The notes beneath the pieces were generated by a model. The model saw nothing but the letters and a program-made list of their open reading frames with translations, did not search any database and had not been told where the DNA came from. The position numbers and the translations under genes were made by a program. A stretch of 64,000 nucleotides of DNA. It comes from Rhizobium sp. 18055. Its GTDB lineage: Bacteria > Pseudomonadota > Alphaproteobacteria > Rhizobiales > Rhizobiaceae. Positions 18,223 to 28,677 of the stretch are shown here, in pieces; the first letter of the stretch is position 1, and each line of letters starts with the position of its first letter. The stretch covers positions 124,001 through 188,000 of the forward strand of contig NZ_CACSKD010000004.1 in assembly GCF_902706285.1 (NCBI RefSeq). Direction: 5' to 3'.

Positions 18223-21200
18223 TGTCTCGCTTCTTTGTAGCGCGCCCCATCTTCGCATGGGTGATCGCGATCCTCATCATGCTGGCCGGCATTCTGTCGA
18301 TCACCACGCTGTCCATATCGCAATATCCGCAGATTGCGCCGACGACCGTCAAGATTTCCGCCACCTATTCCGGCGCGGATGCCGCCACGGTCGAGAACTC
18401 GGTGACCAAGGTCATCGAGCAGGGCATGACCGGCATCGATAATCTCGACTACATGACATCGACATCACAGTCGTCGGGCGCTGCCAGCATTTCGCTGACC
18501 TTTACCAACAACGCCGACGCCGATGTCGCGCAGATGCAGGTTCAGAACAAGCTGCAGCTCGTCGAAGCGCAGCTGCCCACCAGTGTGCAGAGTTCAGGCC
18601 TCACGGTGACGAAATCCACCGCGAACTTCCTGATGGTGGCTGGCTTTGTCTCCACCGACGGCAAGCTCAGCTCGACGGATCTTGCGGACTACGTCAACAG
18701 CACCCTCAACGATACGCTGAAGCGGGTGCCCGGCGTCGGCGACACGCAGCTGTTCGGTTCGGGCTATGCCATGCGCATCTGGGTCGATCCCGACAAGCTG
18801 GCAAAATACTCGCTGATGGTCAGCGACGTGACCTCGGCGATCGAGAGCCAGAATACCCAGGTGGCCGCCGGCCAGCTCGGGGCTCTGCCGCAGGCGAAGG
18901 GTCAGCAGCTGAATGCCACGGTCACGGCAAAAAGCCGGCTGCAGACGCCCGAGCAATTCGCCAACATCATCCTGAAGAGCGACAGCGCCGGTTCATTGGT
19001 GCGGCTCAACGACGTCGCAACCGTGGAACTGGGCGCCGAAAGCTATTCCAGTTCCAGCATCTACAACGGCCATCCCTCGGCCGGCATCGCCATCATGCTT
19101 GCATCGGGCGCCAATGCGATCGATACGGCGGAAGCCGTGCAATCGACGATTTCGGGGATGAAGCAAACGCTGCCGCCGAACGTCGAAGTCGTCTATCCCT
19201 ACGACACGACACCGTTCGTCAAGCTGTCTATCGAGGATGTGATCAAGACGCTGATCGAAGCGATCGTGCTCGTCTTCATCGTGATGTTCGTGTTCCTGCA
19301 GAACCTGCGCGCCACACTGATCCCGACGCTCGCCGTTCCGATCGTTCTTCTCGGTACCTTCGGCATTCTGTCGGCGTTCGGCTACTCGATCAACACGCTG
19401 ACCATGTTCGGCATGGTGCTGGCCATCGGCCTCCTGGTCGATGACGCGATCGTCGTCGTTGAAAACGTCGAGCGCGTGATGGAGGAGGAAGGATTGTCGC
19501 CGCGCGAGGCGACGCTGAAATCGATGAGCGAAATCACCGGCGCGCTGATCGGTATCGCCACCGTGCTGTCGGCCGTGTTCATCCCGATGGCATTCTTCTC
19601 CGGTTCCGTCGGTATCATCTACCGGCAGTTCTCGGTGACAATCGTCTCGGCGATGGTGCTTTCGGTCATCGTCGCGCTGACGCTGACACCGGCGCTTTGC
19701 GCCACCATTTTGAAGAAGCCGGCCCACGGCGCCAAGCAGAAGGGTCTCAGCGGCTGGTTCAACAGAACATTCGAACGCGGCACATCGAGCTATCGGCGCG
19801 GGGTTGGAGGCATCATCCGCCACAGCGCCATGTTCCTGGTCGTGTTCGGGCTGATCGTTGTCGGCGTGGGATATCTGTTCAATCGCCTTCCATCGTCCTT
19901 CCTCCCCGAGGAAGACCAGGGAACGCTGATCACAAGTATACAGCTACCAGTTGGTGCCACCGCTGACCGGACGCAGAAGGTTCTGCAGGAGGTGACGGAC
20001 CACTACCTCAACGACGAGAAGGATTATGTCGCCGGTGTCATGGGTGTGTCGGGCTTCGGCTTCGGTGGCCAGGGCCAGAATGTCGGCCTCGCCTTCATCA
20101 AGCTCAAGGACTTCGACCAGCGCACCACGCCACAATCCAAGGCGCAGGCAATCGCTCGCCGTGCGATCGCAGCCTTCTCGAAGATCAAGGACGCGAAAGT
20201 GTTTGCGCTGACGCCGCCGGCTATTCCAGGCTTCGGCAACAATAGCGGCTTTGACTTCTACCTGAAGGATATTAACGGCTCCGGTCACCAGGCCCTGATG
20301 GATGTGCGCAACCAGTTGATCGCAGCCGCCTCCAAGAGTTCCAAACTTGTCGGAACGCGCCCGAACGGCCAGGAAGACACGCCGCAGTATTCGGTCGATG
20401 TCGATGAGGAGAAGGCACGCGCGCTTGATCTCAGCCTGTCTGATATCAACACGACGCTCTCGACAGCCTGGGGCGGCAACTACGTCAACGACTTTATCGA
20501 TCGCGGACGCGTCAAGAAGGTCTATGTGCAGGCGGACAAGGATTTTCGCATGCAGCCGGAGGATTTCGGCCGCTGGTATGTGAAGAACTCGGATAACGGC
20601 ATGGTCCCATTCTCCGCATTCACGACGGGTCACTGGAGCTTCGGTTCGCCCCGTCTGGAACGCTACAACGGGTCGTCTGCCGTCGAGATTCAGGGCTCGA
20701 ACGCAAGCGGCGTCTCGTCCGGCGACGCAATGACCGAGATCGACAATCTCGTGGCCCAACTGCCACCCGGATACAGCCACGAATGGACCGGCCTGTCGGC
20801 TCAGGAGCGGCTGTCGGGAAGCCAGGCGACGCAGCTTTATGCGATCTCGATCCTCGTCGTCTTCCTGGCACTTGCAGCGCTCTACGAGAGCTGGTCGATC
20901 CCGCTCGCCGTCATGCTCTCGGTGCCGATCGGCATCTTCGGGGCGCTCGCAGCGGCGACGATCTTCGGGCAGTCCAACGACGTCTACTTCAAGGTGGGCC
21001 TGCTGACGACCATCGGGCTCGCTGCAAAGAACGCCATCCTGATCGTCGAGTTTGCCATCGAGCAGATGAAGCAGGGCAAGGACGTCGTCGATGCGACACT
21101 CGAGGCGGCTCGCCAGCGCCTGCGGCCGATCCTGATGACGTCGCTGGCGTTCATCCTGGGTGTCCTGCCGCTGGCGATTGCCAACGGCGCGGGTTCTGGA

Positions 21201-21353
21201 AGCCAGAACTCGATCGGCATCGGCGTGATGGGCGGCATGATCGCCGCAACGGTGCTTGGCGTATTCTTCATTCCGCTGTTGTTCGTCACGGTTCGCCGTG
21301 TGTTCAAGAGCCGCGAAGCCGACGTGCAAGCACAGCCGCAGGCGGCGGAATAA
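18222..21353 (+). CDS. RND multidrug efflux permease (AcrB/MexB-like, HAE1)
   Basis: A 1043-aa inner-membrane proton-driven pump with 12 predicted membrane helices and two large periplasmic loops. The proton-relay residues are present as the DD pair in [17 protein letters not shown] and the lysine in [14 protein letters not shown]. The N-terminus [17 protein letters not shown] is standard. GAGGTG at 18211-18216 serves the ATG, whose first base overlaps the adaptor stop codon. A strong terminator follows. Likely substrates are drugs, phenolics or detergents; the exact set cannot be read from sequence. Confidence 0.93.
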   Translation: MSRFFVARPIFAWVIAILIMLAGILSITTLSISQYPQIAPTTVKISATYSGADAATVENSVTKVIEQGMTGIDNLDYMTSTSQSSGAASISLTFTNNADADVAQMQVQNKLQLVEAQLPTSVQSSGLTVTKSTANFLMVAGFVSTDGKLSSTDLADYVNSTLNDTLKRVPGVGDTQLFGSGYAMRIWVDPDKLAKYSLMVSDVTSAIESQNTQVAAGQLGALPQAKGQQLNATVTAKSRLQTPEQFANIILKSDSAGSLVRLNDVATVELGAESYSSSSIYNGHPSAGIAIMLASGANAIDTAEAVQSTISGMKQTLPPNVEVVYPYDTTPFVKLSIEDVIKTLIEAIVLVFIVMFVFLQNLRATLIPTLAVPIVLLGTFGILSAFGYSINTLTMFGMVLAIGLLVDDAIVVVENVERVMEEEGLSPREATLKSMSEITGALIGIATVLSAVFIPMAFFSGSVGIIYRQFSVTIVSAMVLSVIVALTLTPALCATILKKPAHGAKQKGLSGWFNRTFERGTSSYRRGVGGIIRHSAMFLVVFGLIVVGVGYLFNRLPSSFLPEEDQGTLITSIQLPVGATADRTQKVLQEVTDHYLNDEKDYVAGVMGVSGFGFGGQGQNVGLAFIKLKDFDQRTTPQSKAQAIARRAIAAFSKIKDAKVFALTPPAIPGFGNNSGFDFYLKDINGSGHQALMDVRNQLIAAASKSSKLVGTRPNGQEDTPQYSVDVDEEKARALDLSLSDINTTLSTAWGGNYVNDFIDRGRVKKVYVQADKDFRMQPEDFGRWYVKNSDNGMVPFSAFTTGHWSFGSPRLERYNGSSAVEIQGSNASGVSSGDAMTEIDNLVAQLPPGYSHEWTGLSAQERLSGSQATQLYAISILVVFLALAALYESWSIPLAVMLSVPIGIFGALAAATIFGQSNDVYFKVGLLTTIGLAAKNAILIVEFAIEQMKQGKDVVDATLEAARQRLRPILMTSLAFILGVLPLAIANGAGSGSQNSIGIGVMGGMIAATVLGVFFIPLLFVTVRRVFKSREADVQAQPQAAE

Positions 21354-21365
21354 CGCCCGACGACC

Positions 21366-21417
21366 TGGCCCTGGGATGGCGGGCTCGATCAGCCACCATC
21401 CCAGGGCCATTTTTTTT
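21366..21417 (+). terminator. Rho-independent terminator of the efflux operon
   Basis: A perfect 14-bp stem (21366-21379 with 21396-21409) is followed by eight T residues. It sits 13 bp after the RND pump stop codon. Confidence 0.9.
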
Positions 21418-21560
21418 GCGGCGCTGCGTTTCGGCGCGACAGATGCGGGCGGTAAGGGCTGGATGACAGTCGCCGCTCCAACACTCGCGGAATGTTGAAC
21501 TGACCGGTCGTCATGCTCGTGTAGGATAGCCTGCAAAATCACCAGAATGGAGGAGTGAAG

Positions 21561-22448
21561 ATGACCCGCCTGACCGCAAAGGACTTCCCGCAGGAACTGC
21601 TCGAACTCTACGATTATTATGCGCATGGCAGGATTACCAAACGGGAGTTTCTCGACCGGGCCGGAAAATTCGCTGTTGGCGGCCTGACAGCCGCTGCCAT
21701 CCTGTCGTCGATGAGCCCGGACTATGCCCTTGCCACGCAGGTCGAGTTCACCGACCCTGACATCTCCGCGGAATACATCACCTACCCATCGCCGAAAGGA
21801 AACGGCGATGTTCGCGCCTATCTGGTCCGGCCTGCCAAGGCGCAGGGCAAGGTACCGGCGGTGGTGGTGGTTCACGAGAACCGGGGGCTGAACCCTTACA
21901 TCGAAGATGTCGCGAGACGGGTTGCCAAGGCAGGCTTCGTGGCACTTGCACCGGACGGCCTGACGTCTGTCGGCGGTTATCCCGGCAATGACGAAAAAGG
22001 CCGGGAACTGCAGCAGCAGGTCAACCCGGAAAAGCTGATGAACGACTTCTTCGCCGCAATCGAATACCTGATGAAGAGCGACCTGACCACGGGCAAGGTC
22101 GGCATCACCGGCTTTTGCTACGGCGGCGGCGTCTCCAATGCCGCAGCCGTCGCCTATCCCGAGCTTGGAGCGGCCGTGCCGTTCTATGGACGCCAGCCGA
22201 GCGCTGACAGCGTTGCCCGCATCAAGGCACCGCTTCTGCTCCACTACGCGGAACTCGACAAGGGCATCACCGATGGTTGGCCAGCCTATGAGACCGCTCT
22301 GAAAGCGGACAACAAGACGTACGAGGCTTACGTCTATCCGGGCGTCAACCACGGCTTCCACAACGATTCCACGCCACGTTATGATGAGGCAGCAGCCAAG
22401 CTCGCATGGGATCGCACCATCGAGTGGTTCAAGCGATATCTGGTTTAG
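21561..22448 (+). CDS. Dienelactone hydrolase family protein
   Basis: An alpha/beta hydrolase of 295 aa. The nucleophile is C186 in GFCYGGG, with D238 in ELDKGITDG and a histidine in VNHGFHN (264 or 267) as likely triad members, plus the HENRGL element seen in dienelactone hydrolases. The first 58 residues form an extra leader: [20 protein letters not shown] resembles a twin-arginine signal with KR in place of RR, so export is possible. GGAGGAG at 21549-21555 supports ATG 21561. The substrate is unknown; a true dienelactone role is not implied. Confidence 0.87.
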   Translation: MTRLTAKDFPQELLELYDYYAHGRITKREFLDRAGKFAVGGLTAAAILSSMSPDYALATQVEFTDPDISAEYITYPSPKGNGDVRAYLVRPAKAQGKVPAVVVVHENRGLNPYIEDVARRVAKAGFVALAPDGLTSVGGYPGNDEKGRELQQQVNPEKLMNDFFAAIEYLMKSDLTTGKVGITGFCYGGGVSNAAAVAYPELGAAVPFYGRQPSADSVARIKAPLLLHYAELDKGITDGWPAYETALKADNKTYEAYVYPGVNHGFHNDSTPRYDEAAAKLAWDRTIEWFKRYLV

Positions 22449-22820
22449 AACAGGCACCGCGGGCGGAGGCGGATATCGCAGCCGCCCAGCGTCTCGACAC
22501 AAACGTCGAAGCGCGAAAGCATCATAAACCAAGCTCGAGAATCCCAGAAAAGGGCGCGCGTCGCTGCTCTTTGGCGGCGCATATTTTTTGCGGTGGAACT
22601 AATTGTCACATATCGTGCAAAAAAGAGTGAAATGCGATCTGCGCACTTGGCGATCTGCCGCGGCGACTGCATAATGTGAGTCTGACGAGTATCGCGGCTA
22701 TCGGCTACAGACTGTCCCGAACTTCGTAAGCACTTTGTACAAAAGCAAGTCTGACGCGTTTTTATCTCGCGAGCCGACACGTAGCGATCCCGTCCTCACC
22801 AACTGGTCCGGGAGAGCAAG
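22449..22820. other. Intergenic region upstream of the prkA cluster
   Basis: This 372-bp gap precedes the prkA operon and likely carries its promoter. I found no GGAAC-N16/17-CGTT general-stress promoter with a correct spacing and no small gene that could be supported. Confidence 0.4.
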
Positions 22821-24770
22821 ATGCAGAAGAGCGAAAGCGACGTATTCGATCTATTTTCGGAGATCTATACGAACGCAGCGCAAGAAGAGCTAAGTCTCCA
22901 GGAATACCTCCTGGCCTGCCGTGATGACAAAAGACTATATGCCACCGCGCAGGAACGCATGGTGGAAGCCATTGGCGAACCTAAATTGATCGACACCAGC
23001 GCCGACGAGCGCCTGGGTCGGATATTCTCCAATCGCACCGTCAAGATTTATCCCGCCTTCGCTGATTTCTACGGAATGGAAGACACGATCGAGCGGATCG
23101 TCGGCTATTTCAGATATGCCGCCCAAGGGCTCGAGGAGCGCAAGCAAATCCTTTATCTGCTCGGCCCGGTCGGCGGCGGTAAGTCGTCGCTTGCGGAGCG
23201 GCTGAAGAAGCTGATGGAACGCTTCCCGATCTACACGCTGGCGATCGACGGACAGGTGAGCCCGGTTTTTGAATCCCCGCTCGGCCTGTTCCAGCCAGAA
23301 CGGATGTCCGATCTGCTGGAAGACAAATACGGGATCGCGCGGCGGCGTCTTACCGGGCTGATATCGCCATGGGCAACCAAACGGCTCGACGAGATCGGCG
23401 GCGATATCTCACGCTTCAGCGTCGTCAAGCTGATGCCGTCGCGGCTGCGCCAGATCGCCATCGCCAAGACGGAACCCGGAGACGAGAACAATCAGGACGT
23501 TTCAGCGCTCGTCGGCAAGGTCGATATCCGGCAATTGGAGAATTACAGCCAGGCCGATCCTGACGCCTATTCCTTCAGCGGCGGTCTCAACCGGACAACG
23601 CAGGGTCTGCTCGAATTCGTCGAAATGTTCAAGGCGCCGATCAAGGTGCTGCACCCGCTGCTGACGGCGACGCAGGAAGGAAGCTATAATGGCACCGAGA
23701 GTTTCGGGGCCTTCCCCTATCAGGGCATCGTCGTCGCGCACTCCAACGAATCCGAGTGGCAGCAGTTCAAGAACAACCGCAACAACGAGGCCTTCCTCGA
23801 CCGTATTCTGGTGGTCAAGGTGCCGTATTGCCTGAGAGTGACCGAGGAGCGGCTGATCTACGAGAAACTGCTGCGCGAAAGCGAACTGGCAAAAAGCGCC
23901 TGCGCGCCTGAGGTTCTGGAAAACCTCAGCCGCTTCACCGTCGCGACCCGACTGATCCGCCACGAAAATTCGCCGCTCTATACCAAGATGCGGGTTTATG
24001 ACGGCGAGAACCTGAAGGATACCGATCCGAAGGCAAAATCCGTACAGGAGTACCGCGACGTCGCCGGCGTCGATGAGGGCATGAACGGCATCAGTACGCG
24101 TTTTGCCTTCAAGGTGCTGTCTGAGACGTTCAACTACGACACCAAGGAGGTGGCCGCCGATCCTGTTCATCTGATGTATATTCTGGAGCAGGCGATCAAG
24201 CGCGAGCAGTTCCCGAAAGAGGTGGAGGCGAGCTACCTCGACTTCATCAAATCCGAGCTTGCGGCCCGCTACGCCGAGTTCATCGGGCACGAGATCCAGA
24301 AAGCCTATCTGGAATCCTATAGCGAGTATGGCCAAAATCTTTTCGACCGCTACATCTCCTATGCGGATGCCTGGCTTGAAGATCAGGATTTCAAGGATGC
24401 GGACACCGGACAGATCCTCAACCGGGAGATTTTGGACAGCGAGCTATCGCAAATTGAAAAGCCTGCGGGCATCGCCAATCCCAAGGACTTCCGCAACGAG
24501 GTGGTGAAGTTTACGCTCAGGGCACGGGCGCGAAATGGCGGGCGCAACCCGGCCTGGACGAGCTACGAAAAACTTCGCGAGGTGATCGAGAAGCGCATGT
24601 TCGGGCAGGTCGAGGATCTCTTGCCGGTGATCAGCTTCGGCTCGAAAAAGGACAGCTCGACCGAGAAGCAGCATGACGAATTCGTCCAGCGGATGACCGA
24701 GCGCGGCTACACGGCGCGTCAGGTCCGGCGACTGGTCGATTGGTACATGCGGGTCAACAAGGCCGGTTGA
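22821..24770 (+). CDS. prkA: PrkA family serine protein kinase / AAA+ protein
   Basis: A 649-aa homologue of PrkA (E. coli YeaG). The N-terminal AAA+ domain has Walker A GPVGGGKSS at about 115-123. The C-terminal kinase-like domain is full length. GGGAGAG upstream gives a good start. In other bacteria this protein works with the DUF444 and SpoVR proteins in starvation, stationary-phase or sporulation-related responses. Here all three genes lie in that order on the same strand with short gaps (37 and 12 bp), so they form one operon. Confidence 0.95.
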   Translation: MQKSESDVFDLFSEIYTNAAQEELSLQEYLLACRDDKRLYATAQERMVEAIGEPKLIDTSADERLGRIFSNRTVKIYPAFADFYGMEDTIERIVGYFRYAAQGLEERKQILYLLGPVGGGKSSLAERLKKLMERFPIYTLAIDGQVSPVFESPLGLFQPERMSDLLEDKYGIARRRLTGLISPWATKRLDEIGGDISRFSVVKLMPSRLRQIAIAKTEPGDENNQDVSALVGKVDIRQLENYSQADPDAYSFSGGLNRTTQGLLEFVEMFKAPIKVLHPLLTATQEGSYNGTESFGAFPYQGIVVAHSNESEWQQFKNNRNNEAFLDRILVVKVPYCLRVTEERLIYEKLLRESELAKSACAPEVLENLSRFTVATRLIRHENSPLYTKMRVYDGENLKDTDPKAKSVQEYRDVAGVDEGMNGISTRFAFKVLSETFNYDTKEVAADPVHLMYILEQAIKREQFPKEVEASYLDFIKSELAARYAEFIGHEIQKAYLESYSEYGQNLFDRYISYADAWLEDQDFKDADTGQILNREILDSELSQIEKPAGIANPKDFRNEVVKFTLRARARNGGRNPAWTSYEKLREVIEKRMFGQVEDLLPVISFGSKKDSSTEKQHDEFVQRMTERGYTARQVRRLVDWYMRVNKAG

Positions 24771-24807
24771 CGGTTCCGAAGCGAAAGCCAGAGCGAGGGA
24801 TTGGCGC

Positions 24808-26127
24808 ATGCCGAATTTCATCGACCGCCGGCTTAACCCGAAGGACAAGAGCCTCGGAAACCGGCAACGATTCCTGAAGCGCGCCCGCGACGAGCTGAAG
24901 CGGGCGATCAAGGATCAGATCAAATCGGACAGGATCGTGGACGTCGATGCCGCCCACGGCGTTCCCATGCCGGCGCGCGGTGCCGGTGAACCAACCTTCC
25001 GCCCCTCCCCCAATACCGGCAACCGCGAACATGTGCTGCCAGGAAACAAGGAGTTTTCTGCCGGCGACAGGATCTCAAAGCCAGAGAGCGGTGGCGGCGG
25101 CGGTGGCGGCCACGGTTCAGGCGGCGGTGGCGGCGACGACGAGTTCCAGTTCATTCTGTCGCGCGAGGAGGTGCTCGATCTGTTCTTCGAGGATCTTGAG
25201 CTGCCGGATATGATCAAGATGAACCTGAAGGAGACCGTGACCTACAAGCCGCAACGCGTCGGCTTTACCACTGCAGGCTCGCCGACAAACATCAATATCG
25301 GCCGCACCATGCGCAACAGCTTCGGCCGCCGCATGGCGCTGCAGCGGCCGAGCGAGAGACAGGTCAAGGCGATCACCGACGAGATTGCCGCGCTGGAGGC
25401 AGATCAGGCCATCTCGGCTGAAAATCGCCGTCAAATAGCGGCTCTGCGTGACGAACTGGCGGCCCTGGAACGCCGGCGCCGGCGGATTTCCTATGTCGAT
25501 CCTGTCGATGTTCGCTTCAACCGCTTCGAGCGGCAGCCGGTGCCGAATGCCAACGCCGTGATGTTCTGCCTGATGGATGTGTCGGCATCGATGGGCGAGC
25601 GTGAGAAGGATCTGGCCAAGCGCTTCTTCGTGCTCCTTCATCTCTTCCTCAAGCGCAGATATGGACGCATCGACATCGTCTTTATCAGGCACACCGACGA
25701 GGCGCGCGAAGTGGACGAGGAAACGTTCTTCTACAGCAAGCAGAGCGGCGGCACGGTGGTATCAACCGCTCTTGAAGAGATGCAGCGGATCATCGAGGCG
25801 CGCTATCCGGCTGATATGTGGAACATCTACGCGGCCCAGGCCTCCGACGGCGATAACAGCAGCGGGGATTCGGAGCGCTGCGCCGCCCTGCTGCGCGGAA
25901 AGCTGATGCAGCTCTGCCAATATTACGCCTATGTCGAGATCATCGACGAGCGGGAGACCGAGATATTCGGGACCACCGACAACGGCACCTCGCTGTGGCG
26001 CGCCTATCGTTCGGTCGATGGCGAGATCCCGAATTTTCACATGGCCCGCATTGCTCGACCCGGCAATATCTACCCGGTCTTTCGCAAGCTCTTCACCCGG
26101 CAAGCCGGCGCGCGTACGCGTAACTGA
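24808..26127 (+). CDS. YeaH/YhbH family protein (DUF444)
   Basis: A 439-aa member of the DUF444 family. The N-terminal third is basic with a glycine-rich linker (about residues 92-111). The C-terminal part has a von Willebrand A-like fold with a MIDAS-type DVSAS motif (FCLMDVSASMGEREKDLA) and later threonine and aspartate residues in IRHTDEAREV and ASDGDN. It is the middle gene of the PrkA-YeaH-SpoVR operon and in other bacteria is needed together with the kinase for stress adaptation. Confidence 0.93.
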   Translation: MPNFIDRRLNPKDKSLGNRQRFLKRARDELKRAIKDQIKSDRIVDVDAAHGVPMPARGAGEPTFRPSPNTGNREHVLPGNKEFSAGDRISKPESGGGGGGGHGSGGGGGDDEFQFILSREEVLDLFFEDLELPDMIKMNLKETVTYKPQRVGFTTAGSPTNINIGRTMRNSFGRRMALQRPSERQVKAITDEIAALEADQAISAENRRQIAALRDELAALERRRRRISYVDPVDVRFNRFERQPVPNANAVMFCLMDVSASMGEREKDLAKRFFVLLHLFLKRRYGRIDIVFIRHTDEAREVDEETFFYSKQSGGTVVSTALEEMQRIIEARYPADMWNIYAAQASDGDNSSGDSERCAALLRGKLMQLCQYYAYVEIIDERETEIFGTTDNGTSLWRAYRSVDGEIPNFHMARIARPGNIYPVFRKLFTRQAGARTRN

Positions 26128-26139
26128 GGGAAAACCGAT

Positions 26140-27678
26140 ATGGCGAAGCGTGCGGTGAACTCCGGGCTGTTGTTTGAAGGCTCCGACTGGAATTTTTCGA
26201 CGCTTTCCAGCGCCTATGAAGCAATCAAGGATATCGCGATCGGCGAGATGGGGCTGGATGTCTATCCGAACCAGCTCGAGATCATCTCGTCGGAGCAGAT
26301 GCTTGACGCCTATTCCTCGGTCGGCATGCCGCTGATGTATCAGCACTGGTCCTTCGGCAAGCGCTTCATCTACGAGGACAATCTCTACCGGAAGGGTCAC
26401 CGTGGGCTCGCCTATGAGATCGTCATCAACTCGAACCCCTGCATCACCTATCTGATGGAGGAAAACACGATGGCGATGCAGACGCTGGTAACCGCGCATG
26501 CCTCCTTCGGCCATAACCATTTCTTCAAGAACAACTACCTCTTCCGTCAGTGGACGGATGCCGGCGCCATTCTCGGCTATATGGATTTTGCCAAGAAATA
26601 CATAGTCAAGTGCGAGGAGCGGCATGGCATCGAGGCCGTGGAAGCGATCCTCGATTCTGCGCATGCACTGATGGACAATGGCGTCTTCCGCTACCGCCGC
26701 CCTCCCCGCCTGTCGTCCGAAAAGGTTCGCGAACGCGCCCGCGAGCGCCTGGAATATGAAGAGCAGACCTATAGCGATCTTTGGCGAACACTGCCTTCGA
26801 CAAATGATAGCAAGGATCCGCTCGAGGCCGAGCGCAACGCCTCCGAGCGCAAGAAGGCGCTCAACCTCCCGGAGGAAAACCTCCTGTATTTCATCGAAAA
26901 ACACAGCCTGATCCTGGAGCCGTGGCAGCGCGAGATCTTGCGGATCGTGCGCATCATTGCGCAATATTTCTACCCGCAGCGCCAGACCAAGGTGATGAAC
27001 GAGGGCTGCGCCACCTATGTTCACTACACGATCATCAACCGGCTGTTCGATCAGGGCAAGATCAGCGAAGGCAATATGCTGGAATTGCTGAGCAGCCACT
27101 CCAACGTCGTCTTCCAGCCCGGTTTCGACGATCCGCGCTATTCCGGCATCAACCCCTACGCGCTCGGCTTTGCGATGATGCAGGATATCGAGCGCATCTG
27201 TACGCAGCCGACGGACGAAGACCGAAAGTGGTTTCCAACGATGGCCGGCAACAATGATCCGATGGGTACGCTGCTCGACGCCTGGGCAAACCATCGCGAC
27301 GAATCCTTCATCCTGCAGTATCTGAGCCCGGCGATGATCCGCAAATTTCGCCTGTTCAGGCTGTCTGACATGGCCACCGACAAGTTCTGCGAAGTCTCCT
27401 CCATCCACAACGAGCGGGGCTATGCAGAGATCCGCTCGGCGCTGGCGCGAAGCTATGACGTCAGCGCCCGTCAGCCTGACATACAAGTTGTGGACGTGGA
27501 TCTTCTCGGCGACCGCCAGCTGCGCTTGAAGCACACCGTCAACGATGGCCTTCTCCTCGACGAAACAAGCCGCAACGAGACCCTCACCCATGCGCGGCGT
27601 CTCTGGGGGTACGAGGTCAGTCTATCGGGTATCAACGGGGCAACCGGCAGCGTCCTTTATGAACATTCGACTGGATGA
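26140..27678 (+). CDS. SpoVR family protein
   Basis: A 512-aa homologue of E. coli YcgB and Bacillus SpoVR. Conserved features include the SFGKRF and YEIVINSNPCITYLMEENT segments and the NEGCATYVHYTI motif. The name comes from a spore-cortex role in Bacillus; in Gram-negative bacteria its biochemical activity is unknown but it is induced in stationary phase. It starts 12 bp after the DUF444 gene and ends the operon. Confidence 0.94.
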   Translation: MAKRAVNSGLLFEGSDWNFSTLSSAYEAIKDIAIGEMGLDVYPNQLEIISSEQMLDAYSSVGMPLMYQHWSFGKRFIYEDNLYRKGHRGLAYEIVINSNPCITYLMEENTMAMQTLVTAHASFGHNHFFKNNYLFRQWTDAGAILGYMDFAKKYIVKCEERHGIEAVEAILDSAHALMDNGVFRYRRPPRLSSEKVRERARERLEYEEQTYSDLWRTLPSTNDSKDPLEAERNASERKKALNLPEENLLYFIEKHSLILEPWQREILRIVRIIAQYFYPQRQTKVMNEGCATYVHYTIINRLFDQGKISEGNMLELLSSHSNVVFQPGFDDPRYSGINPYALGFAMMQDIERICTQPTDEDRKWFPTMAGNNDPMGTLLDAWANHRDESFILQYLSPAMIRKFRLFRLSDMATDKFCEVSSIHNERGYAEIRSALARSYDVSARQPDIQVVDVDLLGDRQLRLKHTVNDGLLLDETSRNETLTHARRLWGYEVSLSGINGATGSVLYEHSTG

Positions 27679-27842
27679 TGGATCAACTCACTCGGCGCTG
27701 GATTTAATCAGCAGAAGTTGCGTATTGTCATCGATAGGCGCGCTCCGGCAGCCGATCGCGCATTCGTGCGGTTTTTCAATTAAAACGACTTCGACATCAA
27801 TCCCGACGCAACCGCGGATCCAGTTCATGCCAGAGTGTTTCC

Positions 27843-28556
27843 ATGCTTGAACATACGGCCGATGTCACCGGCACCCTCGTCGTTACGATCAAGCTTCTCA
27901 TGGCCTTGTCCCTTGGCTGCCTCATTGGCGTGGAGCGTCAATGGCGCCAGCGCTATACGGGCCTGACGACCTATGCGCTCGTCGCCATGGGGGCTGCGGC
28001 CTACACAAGTCTGCCTGCCCTCTACGACACCGTCGATCTGCGGCTGGCAGGCCAGGTTGTCACCGGCATCGGCTTTCTCGGCGCCGGCCTGATCATGAAG
28101 GAAGGACAAAGCGTTCGAGGTCTGAGCACGGCCGCGACGGTCTGGTCCACGGGTGCTGTCGGTGTGCTGATCGGTAACGGCATGTGGATCGCGGCAATCG
28201 AGACGGCTGTCCTGATCGCCTGCGTCAACATCTTCCTTCCACGGTTCAGCGGCTTCTTTGATCGGTTTGCCCCGGCCGAGATCGAAGCCGAGAAGTTTTA
28301 CGTGATCGAACTGAAGTGTTCGGGCAACGATGAGGCAACCATCCGTACGAAGCTGCTGCAATCTATGACAGCCCGCAAGCTCAGACTGCAATCGCTCGAA
28401 AGCCATGATCTGACCGATCGATCGGGAGTGAAAGTCGAAGCTGTGGTCTACTGCGCCGAGAAAGACAATGCGCTGGTCGAAAGCCTTGTTGGCGAGCTCA
28501 GCATCTCCCCGCTGGTGTTCTCGAGCAGCTGGACACTCACCCCTTCTTCCGATTGA
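27843..28556 (+). CDS. MgtC/SapB family membrane protein
   Basis: A 237-aa protein with four or five membrane helices in the first 135 residues. The MgtC/SapB signatures CLIGVERQWR and GIGFLGAGLI are present. The soluble C-terminal domain of about 95 residues is ACT-like in the family. MgtC proteins help intracellular or low-magnesium survival by affecting the ATP synthase or phosphate balance; the role here is not known. The gene is convergent with repC. The 164-bp upstream gap is AT-rich at its left end and probably holds the promoter. Confidence 0.88.
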   Translation: MLEHTADVTGTLVVTIKLLMALSLGCLIGVERQWRQRYTGLTTYALVAMGAAAYTSLPALYDTVDLRLAGQVVTGIGFLGAGLIMKEGQSVRGLSTAATVWSTGAVGVLIGNGMWIAAIETAVLIACVNIFLPRFSGFFDRFAPAEIEAEKFYVIELKCSGNDEATIRTKLLQSMTARKLRLQSLESHDLTDRSGVKVEAVVYCAEKDNALVESLVGELSISPLVFSSSWTLTPSSD

Positions 28557-28677
28557 CCCATCGCGTTGTGCCATTCGTGTGCCTCGCATGTTCGTTCCTG
28601 CAGATCGATGCAAGTGAGGTCGATCATGGAAATGTGCCATGCGCGTAACTGTCCCGTCTGTCGTAACAGCTGCTGTT

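Noticed and set aside
19944..22532. Very long minus-strand open frame (862 codons) opposite the RND pump and DLH genes
   Set aside because: It is antisense to two well-recognised genes, has no recognisable domain and is a by-product of high-GC third-position codon bias.
22590..22620. GGAAC resembling the -35 of general-stress (EcfG) promoters before prkA
   Set aside because: No CGTT-like -10 element at the required spacing.
25762..27591. 609-codon minus-strand open frame opposite the DUF444 and SpoVR genes
   Set aside because: It is a shadow of clearly conserved genes, with no family resemblance.
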